Positions 20,124 through 29,127 of a stretch of 64,000 bases of DNA are shown here, piece after piece. The translations under genes were made by a program, and so were the position numbers. The notes under the pieces are model-generated. The model did no database searches. It saw only the letters and a list, made by a program, of their open reading frames with translations, and was not told the origin of the DNA. The DNA is from Asanoa ferruginea (lineage in GTDB: Bacteria > Actinomycetota > Actinomycetes > Mycobacteriales > Micromonosporaceae), in assembly GCF_003387075.1 (NCBI RefSeq), contig NZ_QUMQ01000001.1:3906001-3970000 (forward strand), given 5' to 3'. Every line of letters begins with the position of its first letter. Position 1 is the stretch's first letter.

Positions 20124-20756
20124 ATGGACGACGCGACGATACGCACGCAGGTATCGGTCCCCCTTCGGTTCCCGGACGGCTACAGCACCCTCGCCGAAGT
20201 GTTCACGTTCCGCGGGCTGGCCGACGACCGCGAGCACATCGCGCTCGGGCTCGGCGACTGGCGCGGCACGTTGGACCGCGACGAGGCCCCGTTGGTGCGG
20301 CCGCACAGCGAGTGCCTGACCGGTGACGTGTTCGGCAGCGAGCGCTGCGACTGCGGCCCGCAGTTGCGCGAGGCGGTCGAGCGGATCAGCAACGCCGGCG
20401 GGCTGCTGCTCTACCTGCGGCAGGAGGGGCGGGGGATCGGGCTTTACGCGAAGCTCGACGCGTACGCGTTGCAGGACACCGGCATGGACACCTACGAGGC
20501 CAACCTCGCGCTCGGGCATGCCGAGGACGAACGCGACTACACGGTCGCCGCGCAGATGCTGGGCGCCCTGGGCGTGTCCCGGATCGCGTTGCTGACCAAC
20601 AATCCCGACAAGGAAGAACAGCTCACTTCGTTGGGTGTGAAGGTGACCAAGCGGGTGCCGACCCGGTTGCATCTGTCCCCCGCCAATGCCGGCTACCTAG
20701 CCGCGAAAGCGAGGCACGCCCGGCGCACCATCGAACCCGATTGGCTCGCTTCGTGA
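20124..20756 (+). CDS. ribA: GTP cyclohydrolase II
   Basis: A 210-aa stand-alone GTP cyclohydrolase II, without the RibB half often fused in actinobacterial riboflavin genes. The zinc ligands are in SECLTGDVFGSERCDCG, the active-site segment is LRQEGRGIGLYAKL, and LLTNNPDK follows. The tyrosine equivalent to E. coli Tyr105 is kept in KLDAYALQD. From memory, S. coelicolor SCO6655 has Met at this place and makes the formylated pyrimidine; the Tyr here predicts the ordinary product. ATG 20124 has AGGAGA 4 nt upstream; ATG 20112 overlapping the previous stop is the alternative. Confidence 0.92.
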   Translation: MDDATIRTQVSVPLRFPDGYSTLAEVFTFRGLADDREHIALGLGDWRGTLDRDEAPLVRPHSECLTGDVFGSERCDCGPQLREAVERISNAGGLLLYLRQEGRGIGLYAKLDAYALQDTGMDTYEANLALGHAEDERDYTVAAQMLGALGVSRIALLTNNPDKEEQLTSLGVKVTKRVPTRLHLSPANAGYLAAKARHARRTIEPDWLAS

Positions 20757-22351
20757 AAAGCCGCATCCTCACCGGGCTGGCCGCCTTCTTCGTGCTGGTC
20801 CTGCTGCTCCTCCCCGACGACTACGCCTCGCTGAGCCCGTGGGGCATCGTGGTGATCCCGCTGGAGGCACTGGTCGGCGTCGCCGTCGTGGTGCTGCTGC
20901 CGGCCCGGGCCCGCACCATCGTCGGCATCGTCGCCGGCGTGCTCCTCGGCGCGGTCAGCATCCTCAAGGTGCTCGACCTAGGCTTCGGCGTCACGCTGTC
21001 GCGCCAGTTCGACCCCCTCTCCGACTGGTCGCTGTTCCGCGCCGCGGAGGAGTGGCTATCCGAGTCGTTCGGCAAGCCCGGCGCGATCGGTGCCGTCATC
21101 GGTGCCATCCTGCTCGCGCTGGCGATCCCGGTGCTGGCGACGCTGTCGATCCTGCGGCTGTCCCGCGTGGTGGCCGTGCGGAAGACCCTGGCGCTGCGGG
21201 TCGTCGCGGTGCTCGGGGTGGTCTGGGTCGCGCTGGCCGTGCTGGGCGTGCACGTAGTGCCGGGGGTGCCGATCGCGGGGCGGGAAACCGCGTCGGCCGC
21301 CTATGGGCACGCCGCCCAACTGCGTGAGGACATCAGCGATCAGGCGGCGTACGCCAAGGAAGAGGCCACCGACGCCTACCGCGACGTACCCTCTGATCAG
21401 CTTTTGCAGGGCTTGCGCGGCAAAGACGTGATCTTCGCGTTCGTCGAGAGCTACGGCCGCGACGCGGTCAACTACCCGCAGACGGCTTCGCTGCTGGCTT
21501 CCCGGTCACAGCAGTTGACCGCGGCGGGCTTCCAGACCCGCAGCGGCTGGCTCACGTCGTCGACCATCGGCGGCGGGAGCTGGCTCGCCCACTCGACATT
21601 CCAATCTGGACTATGGATCAACAGCCAGCGACGGTACGGGAAATTCACCGAAGGCTCGCGCTACACCCTGACGTCGGCGTTCGACAAGGCCGGCTGGCGC
21701 ACGGTCGCGGTGATGCCGGCCAACCGGCGCGACTGGCCCGAGGGCAAGGTCTACGGTTTCGACAAGGAATACGACGACCGCACCCTCGGCTACAAGGGCC
21801 AGGGTTACGCGTTCTCGTCGATTCCCGACCAGTTCACCATGCAGTCGTTCCAGCGGTCGGAACTCGCGCAGCCGCTGAACGCCCGCAAGCCGGTGATGGC
21901 CGAGATCGACCTGCTGTCCAGCCACGCGCCGTGGGAGCCGGTGCCGCCGATGATGGACTGGGACGCGCTGGGCGACGGTTCCACCTACCCAGGCAATGAA
22001 GGCAAGGGCGGCAACCCGGACGCGATCAACAACGAAGACGTCAGCAAGGTCCAGGACAACTACCGCCGCACGGTCGAGTATTCGGTCGACAGCCTGGTGT
22101 CCTATATGGAGAAATACGGTAACGACAACACGGTGATGGTGATGCTCGGCGACCACCAGCCGTCGCCCGTCATCACCGGCCCCAACCCCAACCGCGACGT
22201 GCCGATCACGGTGATCGCCAAGGACCCGAAGGTGATCCCGAAGATCGAAAGCTGGGGCTGGGAACCAGGCCTCGCCCCGTCGGCGAACGCGCCGGTCTGG
22301 CGAATGGACGCGTTCCGCGACAAGTTCTTCGCGGCCTTCGCCAAGCCCTGA
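20753..22351 (+). CDS. Membrane sulfatase-like/LTA-synthase-type protein
   Basis: A 532-aa protein with four or five N-terminal helices (residues 5-175) and an extracytoplasmic alkaline-phosphatase-superfamily domain. VIFAFVESYGRDAV holds the first metal site, the nucleophile is probably a Ser/Thr in the LTSSTIGGGSWLAHSTF stretch, and VMLGDHQPSP gives the Asp-His pair. Relatives include phosphoglycerol and phosphoethanolamine transferases. GTG 20753 overlaps the ribA stop as GTGA. It is the last gene of the cluster and suggests the product is modified outside the membrane. Its stop lies 3 nt from that of the converging TetR gene. Confidence 0.85.
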   Translation: MKSRILTGLAAFFVLVLLLLPDDYASLSPWGIVVIPLEALVGVAVVVLLPARARTIVGIVAGVLLGAVSILKVLDLGFGVTLSRQFDPLSDWSLFRAAEEWLSESFGKPGAIGAVIGAILLALAIPVLATLSILRLSRVVAVRKTLALRVVAVLGVVWVALAVLGVHVVPGVPIAGRETASAAYGHAAQLREDISDQAAYAKEEATDAYRDVPSDQLLQGLRGKDVIFAFVESYGRDAVNYPQTASLLASRSQQLTAAGFQTRSGWLTSSTIGGGSWLAHSTFQSGLWINSQRRYGKFTEGSRYTLTSAFDKAGWRTVAVMPANRRDWPEGKVYGFDKEYDDRTLGYKGQGYAFSSIPDQFTMQSFQRSELAQPLNARKPVMAEIDLLSSHAPWEPVPPMMDWDALGDGSTYPGNEGKGGNPDAINNEDVSKVQDNYRRTVEYSVDSLVSYMEKYGNDNTVMVMLGDHQPSPVITGPNPNRDVPITVIAKDPKVIPKIESWGWEPGLAPSANAPVWRMDAFRDKFFAAFAKP

Positions 22352-22354
22352 CTT

Positions 22355-23005
22355 TCAGTTCTTGTTATCGAGCAAGCCGGTCAGGAGTGACCGCAGGGCG
22401 CGCTCGAAGAGATCGCTCCGCGGCGGGTTGCCGGGTGTGGCCAGTGCCGTGGTCAGGTGCGGATAGGTCGCCGGGTCGAGGTTCGCGAACGGGTTTCGGG
22501 CGTTCGCGGGCGGGTTACGGCTGAAGAGAACGACGGTGCCGGTGACGACGGCGATCGCCTCGAACTTGGCGGCGGTGGGTGCCAGGGTCGGTTCAAGGAC
22601 ACCCAGACAGTGGTCAAACCAGGCCAGTGCGGCCGGTCCCACCGCCGACGGCCGTTGCACGACGTCGGCGAGCCAACGGTGTCGGCGGTGCAGTTCGAGC
22701 TGCCCGGCCGCTAGTTGGAGCATCTGGTCGACCCAGCTGCCGGCCGGTTCGGGGTAGGGCTGCAACTCGGCCACGGCATGGTCGGTCATGAGGTCGAGCA
22801 GGTCGTCGCGCGACGACAGGTAGCGATAGAGCGAGCCTGCGGTCGTCCCCAGCGCGGTGGCGACGGCGCGCATCGACACCGCGGGGAGCCCCTCAGCATC
22901 GGCCAGCGCGATGGCGGCGGCCACGATCTCGTCCCGGCTGTGCCCGGGTGTCGGGCCACGACTGCCGCGTTCGGGACGGGTCCAGATGGGTTGCGCGTCG
23001 GTCAC
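22355..23005 (-). CDS. TetR family transcriptional regulator
   Basis: A 216-aa regulator with the HTH at residues 20-65 (IVAAAIALADAEGLPAVSMRAVATALGTTAGSLYRYL) and a C-terminal ligand domain of the TetR_C type. GTG 23005 is chosen because the inverted-repeat operator lies just upstream and a longer frame would cover it. It is divergent from an alpha/beta hydrolase gene, 55 nt away, and probably represses both. Confidence 0.88.
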   Translation of the reverse strand: MTDAQPIWTRPERGSRGPTPGHSRDEIVAAAIALADAEGLPAVSMRAVATALGTTAGSLYRYLSSRDDLLDLMTDHAVAELQPYPEPAGSWVDQMLQLAAGQLELHRRHRWLADVVQRPSAVGPAALAWFDHCLGVLEPTLAPTAAKFEAIAVVTGTVVLFSRNPPANARNPFANLDPATYPHLTTALATPGNPPRSDLFERALRSLLTGLLDNKN

Positions 23006-23010
23006 TGTGT

Positions 23011-23040
23011 AACTGTAAACTGCGAACGGCGTTTGCAGTT
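23011..23040. promoter_or_regulatory. Putative TetR operator in divergent promoter
   Basis: AACTGTAAAC (23011-23020) and GTTTGCAGTT (23031-23040) form a 10-nt inverted repeat with one mismatch and a 10-nt spacer, placed midway between the TetR and hydrolase start codons. Confidence 0.65.
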
Positions 23041-23060
23041 TGCTGACCCGGGGAGGGGCC

Positions 23061-23894
23061 ATGGAGCGGATCACGGCACGCGACGGCGCGACCATCGTGC
23101 TGCACAGCACCGGAGCAGGCCCGGGCATCGTCGTGGTGCACGGCGGCGGTGTCGACATCTCGATCTACCACCGGCTGGCGGCGGCGCTGGCCGACCGGTT
23201 CACGGTGCATCTCTACAACCGGCGGGGACGGGCGGACGCACCGCCGCGGACGTCGCCCTACACCTTCGACGAGGACATCGACGACCTGGCCGCGGTGCTC
23301 GACCACACGGGTGCCGGCAACGTCATCGGGCACAGTTCGGGTGGTTTCATCGCGCTGACCGCGGCGCTGCGGCTGCCGATCGCCCGGCTGGCCCTCTACG
23401 ACGCGGCGATCTCGATCGACGGCAGCTTTCCGGCGGCCTGGCTCGGCGCCGCAAGAGCAGCCGCCGCCGCGGGCGACATCGCCAGGGCGATGGCGCTGAC
23501 CGCCGGCGGCATCAACACCCACCAGGTCACGTCGAGGTGGCCGCTGCCGGTGCAGACGGCCATCTGCCGCCTCTTCCTACGCACCCCGATCGGCCGGATG
23601 ATGGGCGACCTGCTGCCGATGACCCTGGACGAGTCCGCACTGATCCACGCGGCCGACAGCCCCGCCTCCCGGTGGGCCGCGGTCACCGCTGAGGTGCTGC
23701 TCGCGTGCGGTGCTAATGGCCCGCGCTACTACGCGCCCGCCAACGAGGCACTGGCCCGAACCATCCCGCGCGCCCGCACACTGGAGATCCCACGAAGCGG
23801 CCACGACGCCATCAACCGCGCCCACCCGCGAATGATCGACCCCTTGGCCACCTTCTTCGGCGCCGAAGTAACCAACCCACGCGTCAGCCCGTAG
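23061..23894 (+). CDS. Alpha/beta hydrolase
   Basis: A 277-aa alpha/beta hydrolase. The oxyanion segment is VVHGGGVDIS, the nucleophile elbow GHSSGG near residue 97, an acid follows in the C-terminal half, and the catalytic histidine is likely in SGHDAIN. GGGAGGGG precedes ATG 23061. It is probably controlled by the divergent TetR. Substrate unknown. Confidence 0.87.
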   Translation: MERITARDGATIVLHSTGAGPGIVVVHGGGVDISIYHRLAAALADRFTVHLYNRRGRADAPPRTSPYTFDEDIDDLAAVLDHTGAGNVIGHSSGGFIALTAALRLPIARLALYDAAISIDGSFPAAWLGAARAAAAAGDIARAMALTAGGINTHQVTSRWPLPVQTAICRLFLRTPIGRMMGDLLPMTLDESALIHAADSPASRWAAVTAEVLLACGANGPRYYAPANEALARTIPRARTLEIPRSGHDAINRAHPRMIDPLATFFGAEVTNPRVSP

Positions 23895-24421
23895 CGACCG
23901 GGCCGCCCTGATCCACCCACTATCGCTGTGGTGGCGGTCGGGCCCGCTGCGCTTAGCGCGCCGGCGTAGCGGACCCACGCGCCAGCCCCTGAGGGGCAAG
24001 CGCCCTCGTTCCTACCTGGCGCCGGCGTAGCGGACCCACGCGGCAGCCTCTGAGGGGCAAGCGCCCTCGTTCCACCTGGCGCCGGCGTAGCGGACCCACG
24101 CGGCAGCCTCTGAGGGGCAAGCGCCCTCGTTCCACCTGGCGCCGGCGTAGCGGACCCACGCGGCAGCCTCTGAGGGGCAAGCGCCCTCGTTCCACCTGGC
24201 GCCGGCGTAGCGGACCCACGCGCCAGCCTCTGAGGGGCAAGCGCCCTCGTTGCACCTGGCGCCGGCGTAGCCGGCCCACGCGGCAGCCCCTGAGGGGCAA
24301 GCGCCCTCGTTCCGCCCGGCGTCGCTGCGGCCTGAACGGCCTGGGGGCGCCCGCGCTACCGCGGATCGAGGAAGCGCTGGCCCGCGCGGGCGTCCGGGGC
24401 GCTCGCGATCGGTCACTGGCT
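23895..24421. other. Intergenic region with minisatellite, no gene
   Basis: Between the hydrolase and the MarR gene I see no supported coding sequence. Most of it is the six-copy 60-bp tandem repeat; the rest (24320-24421) is GC-rich and featureless until the MarR terminator. Confidence 0.65.
23956..24319. repeat. Six-copy 60-bp tandem repeat
   Basis: Units start GCCGGCGTAGCGGACCCACG at 23960, 24021, 24081, 24141, 24201 and 24261: one period of 61 and four of 60. The middle copies differ by at most one or two bases; the first and last are more diverged. Each holds a small GAGGG/CCCTC hairpin. Because 60 is a multiple of three, minus-strand frames read as 20-residue repeats (for example NEGACPSEAAAWVRYAGARW), but no ribosome site or start supports translation. 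Confidence 0.9.
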
Positions 24422-24451
24422 GACGGTCAGGCGCCGGGGTGCCTGACCGTC
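24422..24451 (-). terminator. Terminator after the tandem MarR gene
   Basis: An 11-bp perfect stem GACGGTCAGGC with an 8-nt loop and its complement, ending 3 nt from the MarR stop codon. Confidence 0.65.
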
Positions 24452-24453
24452 GG

Positions 24454-25350
24454 TCAGCCGCTGACGGCGCGGTGGGCGCGGTCGGTGAGTGTTGCCAGCA
24501 CGCGGTGGGCGGTCGCCAGATCGTTGGCGTCGAGGCCCGCATAGATCCGCTGCGTCGTCTCCCGGACCGTGGCGTTGAGAGACTCGAAGAGCTGCGAACC
24601 CGCAGGGGTCAAGGCAACCGGACCGCCAGCGGTCACTAGTCCCTTTTGGACCAAGCCAGCGCAGAGTTTGCCGGCGCCCGCGGTGTCGAGGTTCAGCTGC
24701 GGTTGAGTAGCCAGGTAAGCGGCCAGGTCGTCGAGCGACTCCCACGGGCCGCGGACGGTGATGACCCGGAACGTCACGTATTCGTTGGCTGACACGTCGG
24801 ATGCGGCCAGCACGTTGGTCAGGAGGGCGCTCAACGCGCCCTGTGCCTCGCCGATGTCCTGTCCGGTCAAGGTAGGCGTCGCGGTCATGGCGGTGCTCCC
24901 TTCGGATGCGCCCGGCGTGCCGCCGAGCAGGGTTCTGAGGGTGCTGATCAGCGCCCGGTTGCGTGGACCCGAAGGCCCGCCGATGGGCGCCGTGAGGTCG
25001 TGTTGAAGCGCGTGGACGATGCCGACCGCCGCCTCGGTCACCTCGACGCCCTTCGCGGTCAGCGAGAGCTGGCGGGCCCGCGAATCGGTCGGGTGCTCCG
25101 ACCGGGTCACCAGGCCGGCGTCGGCGAGGCCGCGGATCAACTTCGAGACGTAGATCTGCTCCAGGCCGGCGAAGTCGGCCAACTCCCGCTGCGATGGCGT
25201 GCGGCCCTGGCGGGTCAGCCCGTAGAGCGAGCCGATCAGGCTGTATTGCGCGTGTGTCAGACCCAGCGGCGCGACCGCCCGGTCGACCGCCGCCCGCCAG
25301 CGCAGCGTGACCTGCCAGAGCAGCCGGCCGGTCGCAGTGTCGTCGTCCAC
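24454..25350 (-). CDS. MarR family regulator with two MarR-like halves
   Basis: A 298-aa protein, about twice a normal MarR. Residues 1-130 are a standard MarR domain (THAQYSLIGSLYGL; SQRELADFAGLEQIYVSKLIRGLADAGLVTR; DSRARQLSLTAKG). Residues about 160-298 look like a second, diverged MarR domain (NEYVTFRVITVRGP; AGKLCAGLVQKGLVTAGGPVALTPAG). A fused dimer-in-one-chain is likely. The GTG at 25350 lacks a Shine-Dalgarno, and the AT-rich TACAGT stretch just upstream could be a -10 box, so it may be leaderless. Target genes are unknown; no divergent partner exists. Confidence 0.82.
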   Translation of the reverse strand: MDDDTATGRLLWQVTLRWRAAVDRAVAPLGLTHAQYSLIGSLYGLTRQGRTPSQRELADFAGLEQIYVSKLIRGLADAGLVTRSEHPTDSRARQLSLTAKGVEVTEAAVGIVHALQHDLTAPIGGPSGPRNRALISTLRTLLGGTPGASEGSTAMTATPTLTGQDIGEAQGALSALLTNVLAASDVSANEYVTFRVITVRGPWESLDDLAAYLATQPQLNLDTAGAGKLCAGLVQKGLVTAGGPVALTPAGSQLFESLNATVRETTQRIYAGLDANDLATAHRVLATLTDRAHRAVSG

Positions 25351-25401
25351 GAGATTTACTGTACAAGTAGATAGTAGCTATGGAAAGTATCTAGGCCGAA
25401 G

Positions 25402-25436
25402 AGAGCGGCTCCCGGCGCGTACCCGGGAACCGCTCT
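25402..25436 (-). terminator. Terminator of the gatCAB operon
   Basis: A 14-15-bp stem with one C-A mismatch (AGAGCGG...TCCCGG) and a 6-7-nt loop, 7 nt after the gatB stop on the minus strand. Confidence 0.75.
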
Positions 25437-25442
25437 GGATCG

Positions 25443-26942
25443 TCAGCTTCCGCTGAGGCGCTGCAGGATCAGGTCGCGGACCGATTTGGCGTCGGCCTGG
25501 CCCTTGGTGGTCTTCATAACCGCGCCGACCAGCGCGCCGGCCGCCTGAACCTTGCCCTCGCGGACCTTGGCGGCGATGTCGGGGTTGGCGGCGATCGCCT
25601 CGTCGACGGCCGCCGTCAGCGCGCCGGTGTCGGAGACGACCGCGAGCCCGCGCGCCTCCATCACCGCCGTCGGCGAGCCCTCGCCGTCGACGACGCCCTC
25701 GAGCACCACCCGGGCCAGCTTGTCGTTGAGCTTGCCGCTGTCGACCAGCGTCTGTAGCTCGGCGACCTGCTCGGGCGTGGCGCCGACCGCGGACAGCTCG
25801 ATGCCGGCCTCGTTGGCGCGCCGGGCAAGCTCGCCCAACCACCACTTGCGGGCCGCCGCGGCGGTGGCACCCGCCGCGACCGTCTGCTCGATCAGCTCGA
25901 CTGCGCCCGCGTTGACCACCGACTGCATGTCGAGGTCGGACAGGCCCCACGCGTCCTGCAGCCGCTTGCGGTGCACCCGCGGCGGCTCCGGCAGCGCGGC
26001 CTTCAGCGTCGCGACCCACTCGGCGTCGGGAGCGAGCGGCACCAGGTCGGGCTCAGGGAAGTAGCGGTAGTCGGTCGCCGTCTCCTTCGAGCGCCCGGGC
26101 CGGGTGTCGCCGGTCTCCTCGGAGAAGTGCCGGGTCTCCTGGATGATCCGGCCGCCGGCCTCGAGCACGGACGCCTGCCGGATGATCTCCGACCGGACCG
26201 CCCGCTCGACGGACCGTAGCGAGTTGACGTTCTTGGTCTCGGTGCGGGTGCCCCACTCCTCGCCGGGCCGGTTGAGCGACGTGTTGACGTCGCAGCGCAG
26301 CGAGCCCTCTTCCATCCGCACGTCGGAGACGCCCAGGCCGCGGAGCACGTCGCGCAGCTCGGTGACGTAGGCGCGGGCCACCTCGGGTGCGAGCGCACCG
26401 ATGCCGGGCACCGGCTTGGTGACGATCTCGACCAGCGGGATGCCGGCCCGGTTGTAGTCGACCAGCGACTCGGTCGCGCCGTGGATGCGGCCGGTCGCGC
26501 CGCCGACGTGCAGCGTCTTGCCGGTGTCTTCCTCCAGGTGGACCCGCTCGATGCCGATCCGCACGGTCTTGCCGTCGACCTCGACGTCGAGGTAGCCGTC
26601 GACGCAGAGCGGCTCGTCGTACTGGCTGATCTGGAAGTCTTTCGGCATGTCCGGGTAGAAGTAGTTCTTCCGGGCGAACCGGCACCAGGTGGCGATCGAG
26701 CAGTTGAGCGCCAGGCCGATCCGGATCGTCGCCTCGATCGCGGCCTTGTTGGCCACCGGCAGCGAACCGGGCAGGCCCAGGCAGACCGGGCAGACCCGGG
26801 TGTTGGGCTCGCCGCCGAAGTCGGTCGGGCAGCCGCAGAACATCTTCGTGTTGGTGCCGAGCTCGACGTGGGTCTCCAGGCCGATCACCGGCTCGAAGCC
26901 GGCGACCGCCGCTTCGTAGGTGGGCAGCGTCGTGGTGGTCAT
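25443..26942 (-). CDS. gatB: Asp/Glu-tRNA amidotransferase subunit B
   Basis: The tRNA-binding and kinase subunit of GatCAB, 499 aa, which activates Glu or Asp on misacylated tRNA Gln/Asn for amidation. Seen: [25 protein letters not shown] at the N-terminus, [23 protein letters not shown], and the C-terminal YqeY-like tail domain ([29 protein letters not shown]). Its ATG overlaps the gatA stop as TGATG. Confidence 0.97.
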   Translation of the reverse strand: MTTTTLPTYEAAVAGFEPVIGLETHVELGTNTKMFCGCPTDFGGEPNTRVCPVCLGLPGSLPVANKAAIEATIRIGLALNCSIATWCRFARKNYFYPDMPKDFQISQYDEPLCVDGYLDVEVDGKTVRIGIERVHLEEDTGKTLHVGGATGRIHGATESLVDYNRAGIPLVEIVTKPVPGIGALAPEVARAYVTELRDVLRGLGVSDVRMEEGSLRCDVNTSLNRPGEEWGTRTETKNVNSLRSVERAVRSEIIRQASVLEAGGRIIQETRHFSEETGDTRPGRSKETATDYRYFPEPDLVPLAPDAEWVATLKAALPEPPRVHRKRLQDAWGLSDLDMQSVVNAGAVELIEQTVAAGATAAAARKWWLGELARRANEAGIELSAVGATPEQVAELQTLVDSGKLNDKLARVVLEGVVDGEGSPTAVMEARGLAVVSDTGALTAAVDEAIAANPDIAAKVREGKVQAAGALVGAVMKTTKGQADAKSVRDLILQRLSGS

Positions 26943-28423
26943 CAGCCCTCCAGGGACGGCGGGGTCAGCGTGCCGACAGCGGACTCGAGGGCGGCGGCGA
27001 CCCGGTACATGCGGTCGTCGGCCATCGTCGGGGCCATGATCTGGAAGCCGACCGGCAGCCCCTCGGAAAGCCCGCAGGGCACCGAGATGCCGGGGCCGCC
27101 GTAGAGGTTGGTCGGGATCGTGAAGAGGTCGGCGAGGTACATCTGGTAGGGGTCGGAGGTGCGTGACCCGAACGGGAAGGCGACGAACGGGGTCGTCGGC
27201 GCGACCAGCACGTCGACCTGCTCGAACGCGGCGTTGAAGTCCTGCGTGATCAGCGTGCGGACCTTCTGCGCCTGCCCGTAGTAGGCGTCGTAGTAGCCAC
27301 TGGACAGCGCGTAGGTGCCCAGCATGATCCGGCGCTTGACCTCGGGACCGAAGCCGGCCTCGCGGGTGAGCGACATGACCTCTTCGAGTGAGCGGTTGCC
27401 GTCGTCGCCGACCCGCAGGCCGTAGCGGACGCCGTCGAACCGGGCCAGGTTGGACGAGGCCTCGCTCGGCGCGATCAGGTAGTAGGCCGGCAGCGCGTAT
27501 TCGAAGTGCGGGCAGGACACGTCGACGATCTCGGCGCCCAGCTTGGTCAGCGCGGCGAGCGCGTCGCGGAAGGCGGCCATCACGCCGGGCTCCGCGCCCT
27601 CGCCGTCGAACTGGGTGACCAGACCCAGCCGCATGCCGGTCAGGTCGCCGGTCAGGCCGAGCCGGGCGGCCTCGACCACCGGCGGCACCGGCTGCGGGAT
27701 CGAGGTCGAGTCACGCCAGTCGTGCCCCGCGATCACCTCGTGCAGGAGGGCCGCGTCGAGCACGGTGCGCGCGCACGGACCCGGGGTGTCGAGGCTCGAC
27801 GAGAACGCGATCAGGCCGTAGCGGGACGTGCCGCCATAGGTCGGCTTCGAGCCGACCGTGCCGGTGACCGCGCCGGGCTGGCGGATCGAGCCGCCGGTGT
27901 CGGTGCCGATCGCGAGCGGCGCCTCGAAGGCCGCGATGGCCGCTGCGCTGCCGCCGCCGGACCCGCCAGGGATCCGGCCGAGGTCCCACGGGTTGTTGGT
28001 CGCGCCGTAGGCCGAGTATTCGGTCGACGAGCCCATCGCGAACTCGTCCATGTTGGTCTTGCCGAGAATCACCGTGCCGGCGTCGCGCAGCCGCTCGACG
28101 ACGGTCGCGTCATAGGGCGGCCGCCACCCTTCGAGGATTTTCGAGCCGGCGGTGGTCGGCACGCCCCGAGTGGTGATCACGTCTTTGACGGCGACCGGCA
28201 CGCCGGCCAGCGGCCCGAGCGACTCGCCACGGGCTCGCTTGGCGTCGACGGCCCGCGCGGCCTCGACCGCGCCATCGGCGTCGACGTGCAGGAACGCGTG
28301 CACTTTGCCGTCGACGGCGGCGATCCGGTCGAGATGCGCCCGGGTCACTTCCTCGGCGGAAACCTCGCCACCGGCCACCTTCGCGGCGATCTCGACGGCG
28401 GTCATCCTGGTCAGATCGGACAC
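26942..28423 (-). CDS. gatA: Asp/Glu-tRNA amidotransferase subunit A
   Basis: The amidase subunit that frees ammonia from glutamine. The Ser-Ser-Lys triad is visible: VAVKDVI (Lys), GSGGGSAAA and [11 protein letters not shown] (serines). I prefer GTG 28423, 10 nt from a GAGGAGG site; GTG 28432, which overlaps the gatC stop as GTGA but lies only 1 nt from that site, is the alternative and gives 496 aa. Confidence 0.96.
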   Translation of the reverse strand: MSDLTRMTAVEIAAKVAGGEVSAEEVTRAHLDRIAAVDGKVHAFLHVDADGAVEAARAVDAKRARGESLGPLAGVPVAVKDVITTRGVPTTAGSKILEGWRPPYDATVVERLRDAGTVILGKTNMDEFAMGSSTEYSAYGATNNPWDLGRIPGGSGGGSAAAIAAFEAPLAIGTDTGGSIRQPGAVTGTVGSKPTYGGTSRYGLIAFSSSLDTPGPCARTVLDAALLHEVIAGHDWRDSTSIPQPVPPVVEAARLGLTGDLTGMRLGLVTQFDGEGAEPGVMAAFRDALAALTKLGAEIVDVSCPHFEYALPAYYLIAPSEASSNLARFDGVRYGLRVGDDGNRSLEEVMSLTREAGFGPEVKRRIMLGTYALSSGYYDAYYGQAQKVRTLITQDFNAAFEQVDVLVAPTTPFVAFPFGSRTSDPYQMYLADLFTIPTNLYGGPGISVPCGLSEGLPVGFQIMAPTMADDRMYRVAAALESAVGTLTPPSLEG

Positions 28424-28428
28424 AGCTG

Positions 28429-28728
28429 TCACGCCTCCTCATCCAGGATGCGCGGCACCCGGAACCGGTCTTCGGCCACGTCGGGCGCCCCCGCGAGGGC
28501 CTCTTCCCGGGTCAGGCAACTGATCACGACGTCTTCCCGCAGCACGTTGGTCAACGGCACGGAGTGCGAGGTCGGCGGGATGTCCGCGGCCGTGACCTCG
28601 CCCACGCGTGCCACGGCCTGGAGGATCACGTCGAGCTGGCCGGCGAACGTGTCGAGCTCCTGCTCGGTCACGGCGAGCCGCGACAGCCGCGCGAGATGCG
28701 CGACCTCGTCGCGGGAAATGGCAGCCAT
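28429..28728 (-). CDS. gatC: Asp/Glu-tRNA amidotransferase subunit C
   Basis: The 99-aa stabilising subunit of Gat[36 protein letters not shown] at the start and the C-terminal [14 protein letters not shown] 28728 begins at the conserved MAAISRDE; the frame open upstream of it is rejected as unlike the family. First gene of gatCAB. Confidence 0.94.
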   Translation of the reverse strand: MAAISRDEVAHLARLSRLAVTEQELDTFAGQLDVILQAVARVGEVTAADIPPTSHSVPLTNVLREDVVISCLTREEALAGAPDVAEDRFRVPRILDEEA

Positions 28729-28925
28729 CAGTGCCCCCTTGCGTCGTGTGGGCGATTCGGATTCGGTCACCGGGAAGCGTTGCACGCTCCGCGCGACCCG
28801 AGCGAGTCTATTTGTCCAACGGGCGCCGCCCCTTAGCGGCCCCTCCACCGAACCAATCTTTAGCGCGCCCGAAACGAATCAACCCAAAAGCAGATCAACT
28901 TCATTCCTGCCCGGGCCCGCCTGGG

Positions 28926-28948
28926 GGGCGCGCCGTCGCTCCCGCCGG
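28926..28948 (-). repeat. Dispersed intergenic element, copy A
   Basis: On the minus strand it reads CCGGCGGGAGCGACGGCGCG and on; it matches copies at 29796, 29892, 42871 and 58191. Similarity to the 58191 copy extends about 30 nt further on its plus-strand 3' side. Confidence 0.7.
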
Positions 28949-29047
28949 AGCGTCGGCCTTCGTCGTCGGTCGCGGTTTCTTGGGGCCGTCCCACGATCGG
29001 TCCCGGCTCGTTTCTCCGGTTTATGGCGCGTTGCTGGGTGCGGTCTT

Positions 29048-29127
29048 GGTCCGGGGAGGGGGTCATGCGCTTCCGCTAAACGCATATAGGACGCTCAACG
29101 CTCCAGCGCATGACCCCTCCCCGGACC
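29048..29127. repeat. Long inverted repeat with ribosome-site-like arms
   Basis: Arms of 24 and 23 nt (29048-29071 and 29105-29127) are complementary except for one extra G; the loop is 33 nt and AT-rich. Each arm, read inward, has GGAGGGG then ATGCGCT, so both strands carry a ribosome-site-like start with very short frames (MRFR and MRWSVERPICV). It may be a strong hairpin, a miniature mobile element or a relic of an inverted duplication. Confidence 0.75.

Noticed and set aside
23956-24319. Regular 60-bp repeats as a CRISPR array
   Set aside because: The whole 60-bp unit repeats with no unique spacers, and there are no cas genes nearby.
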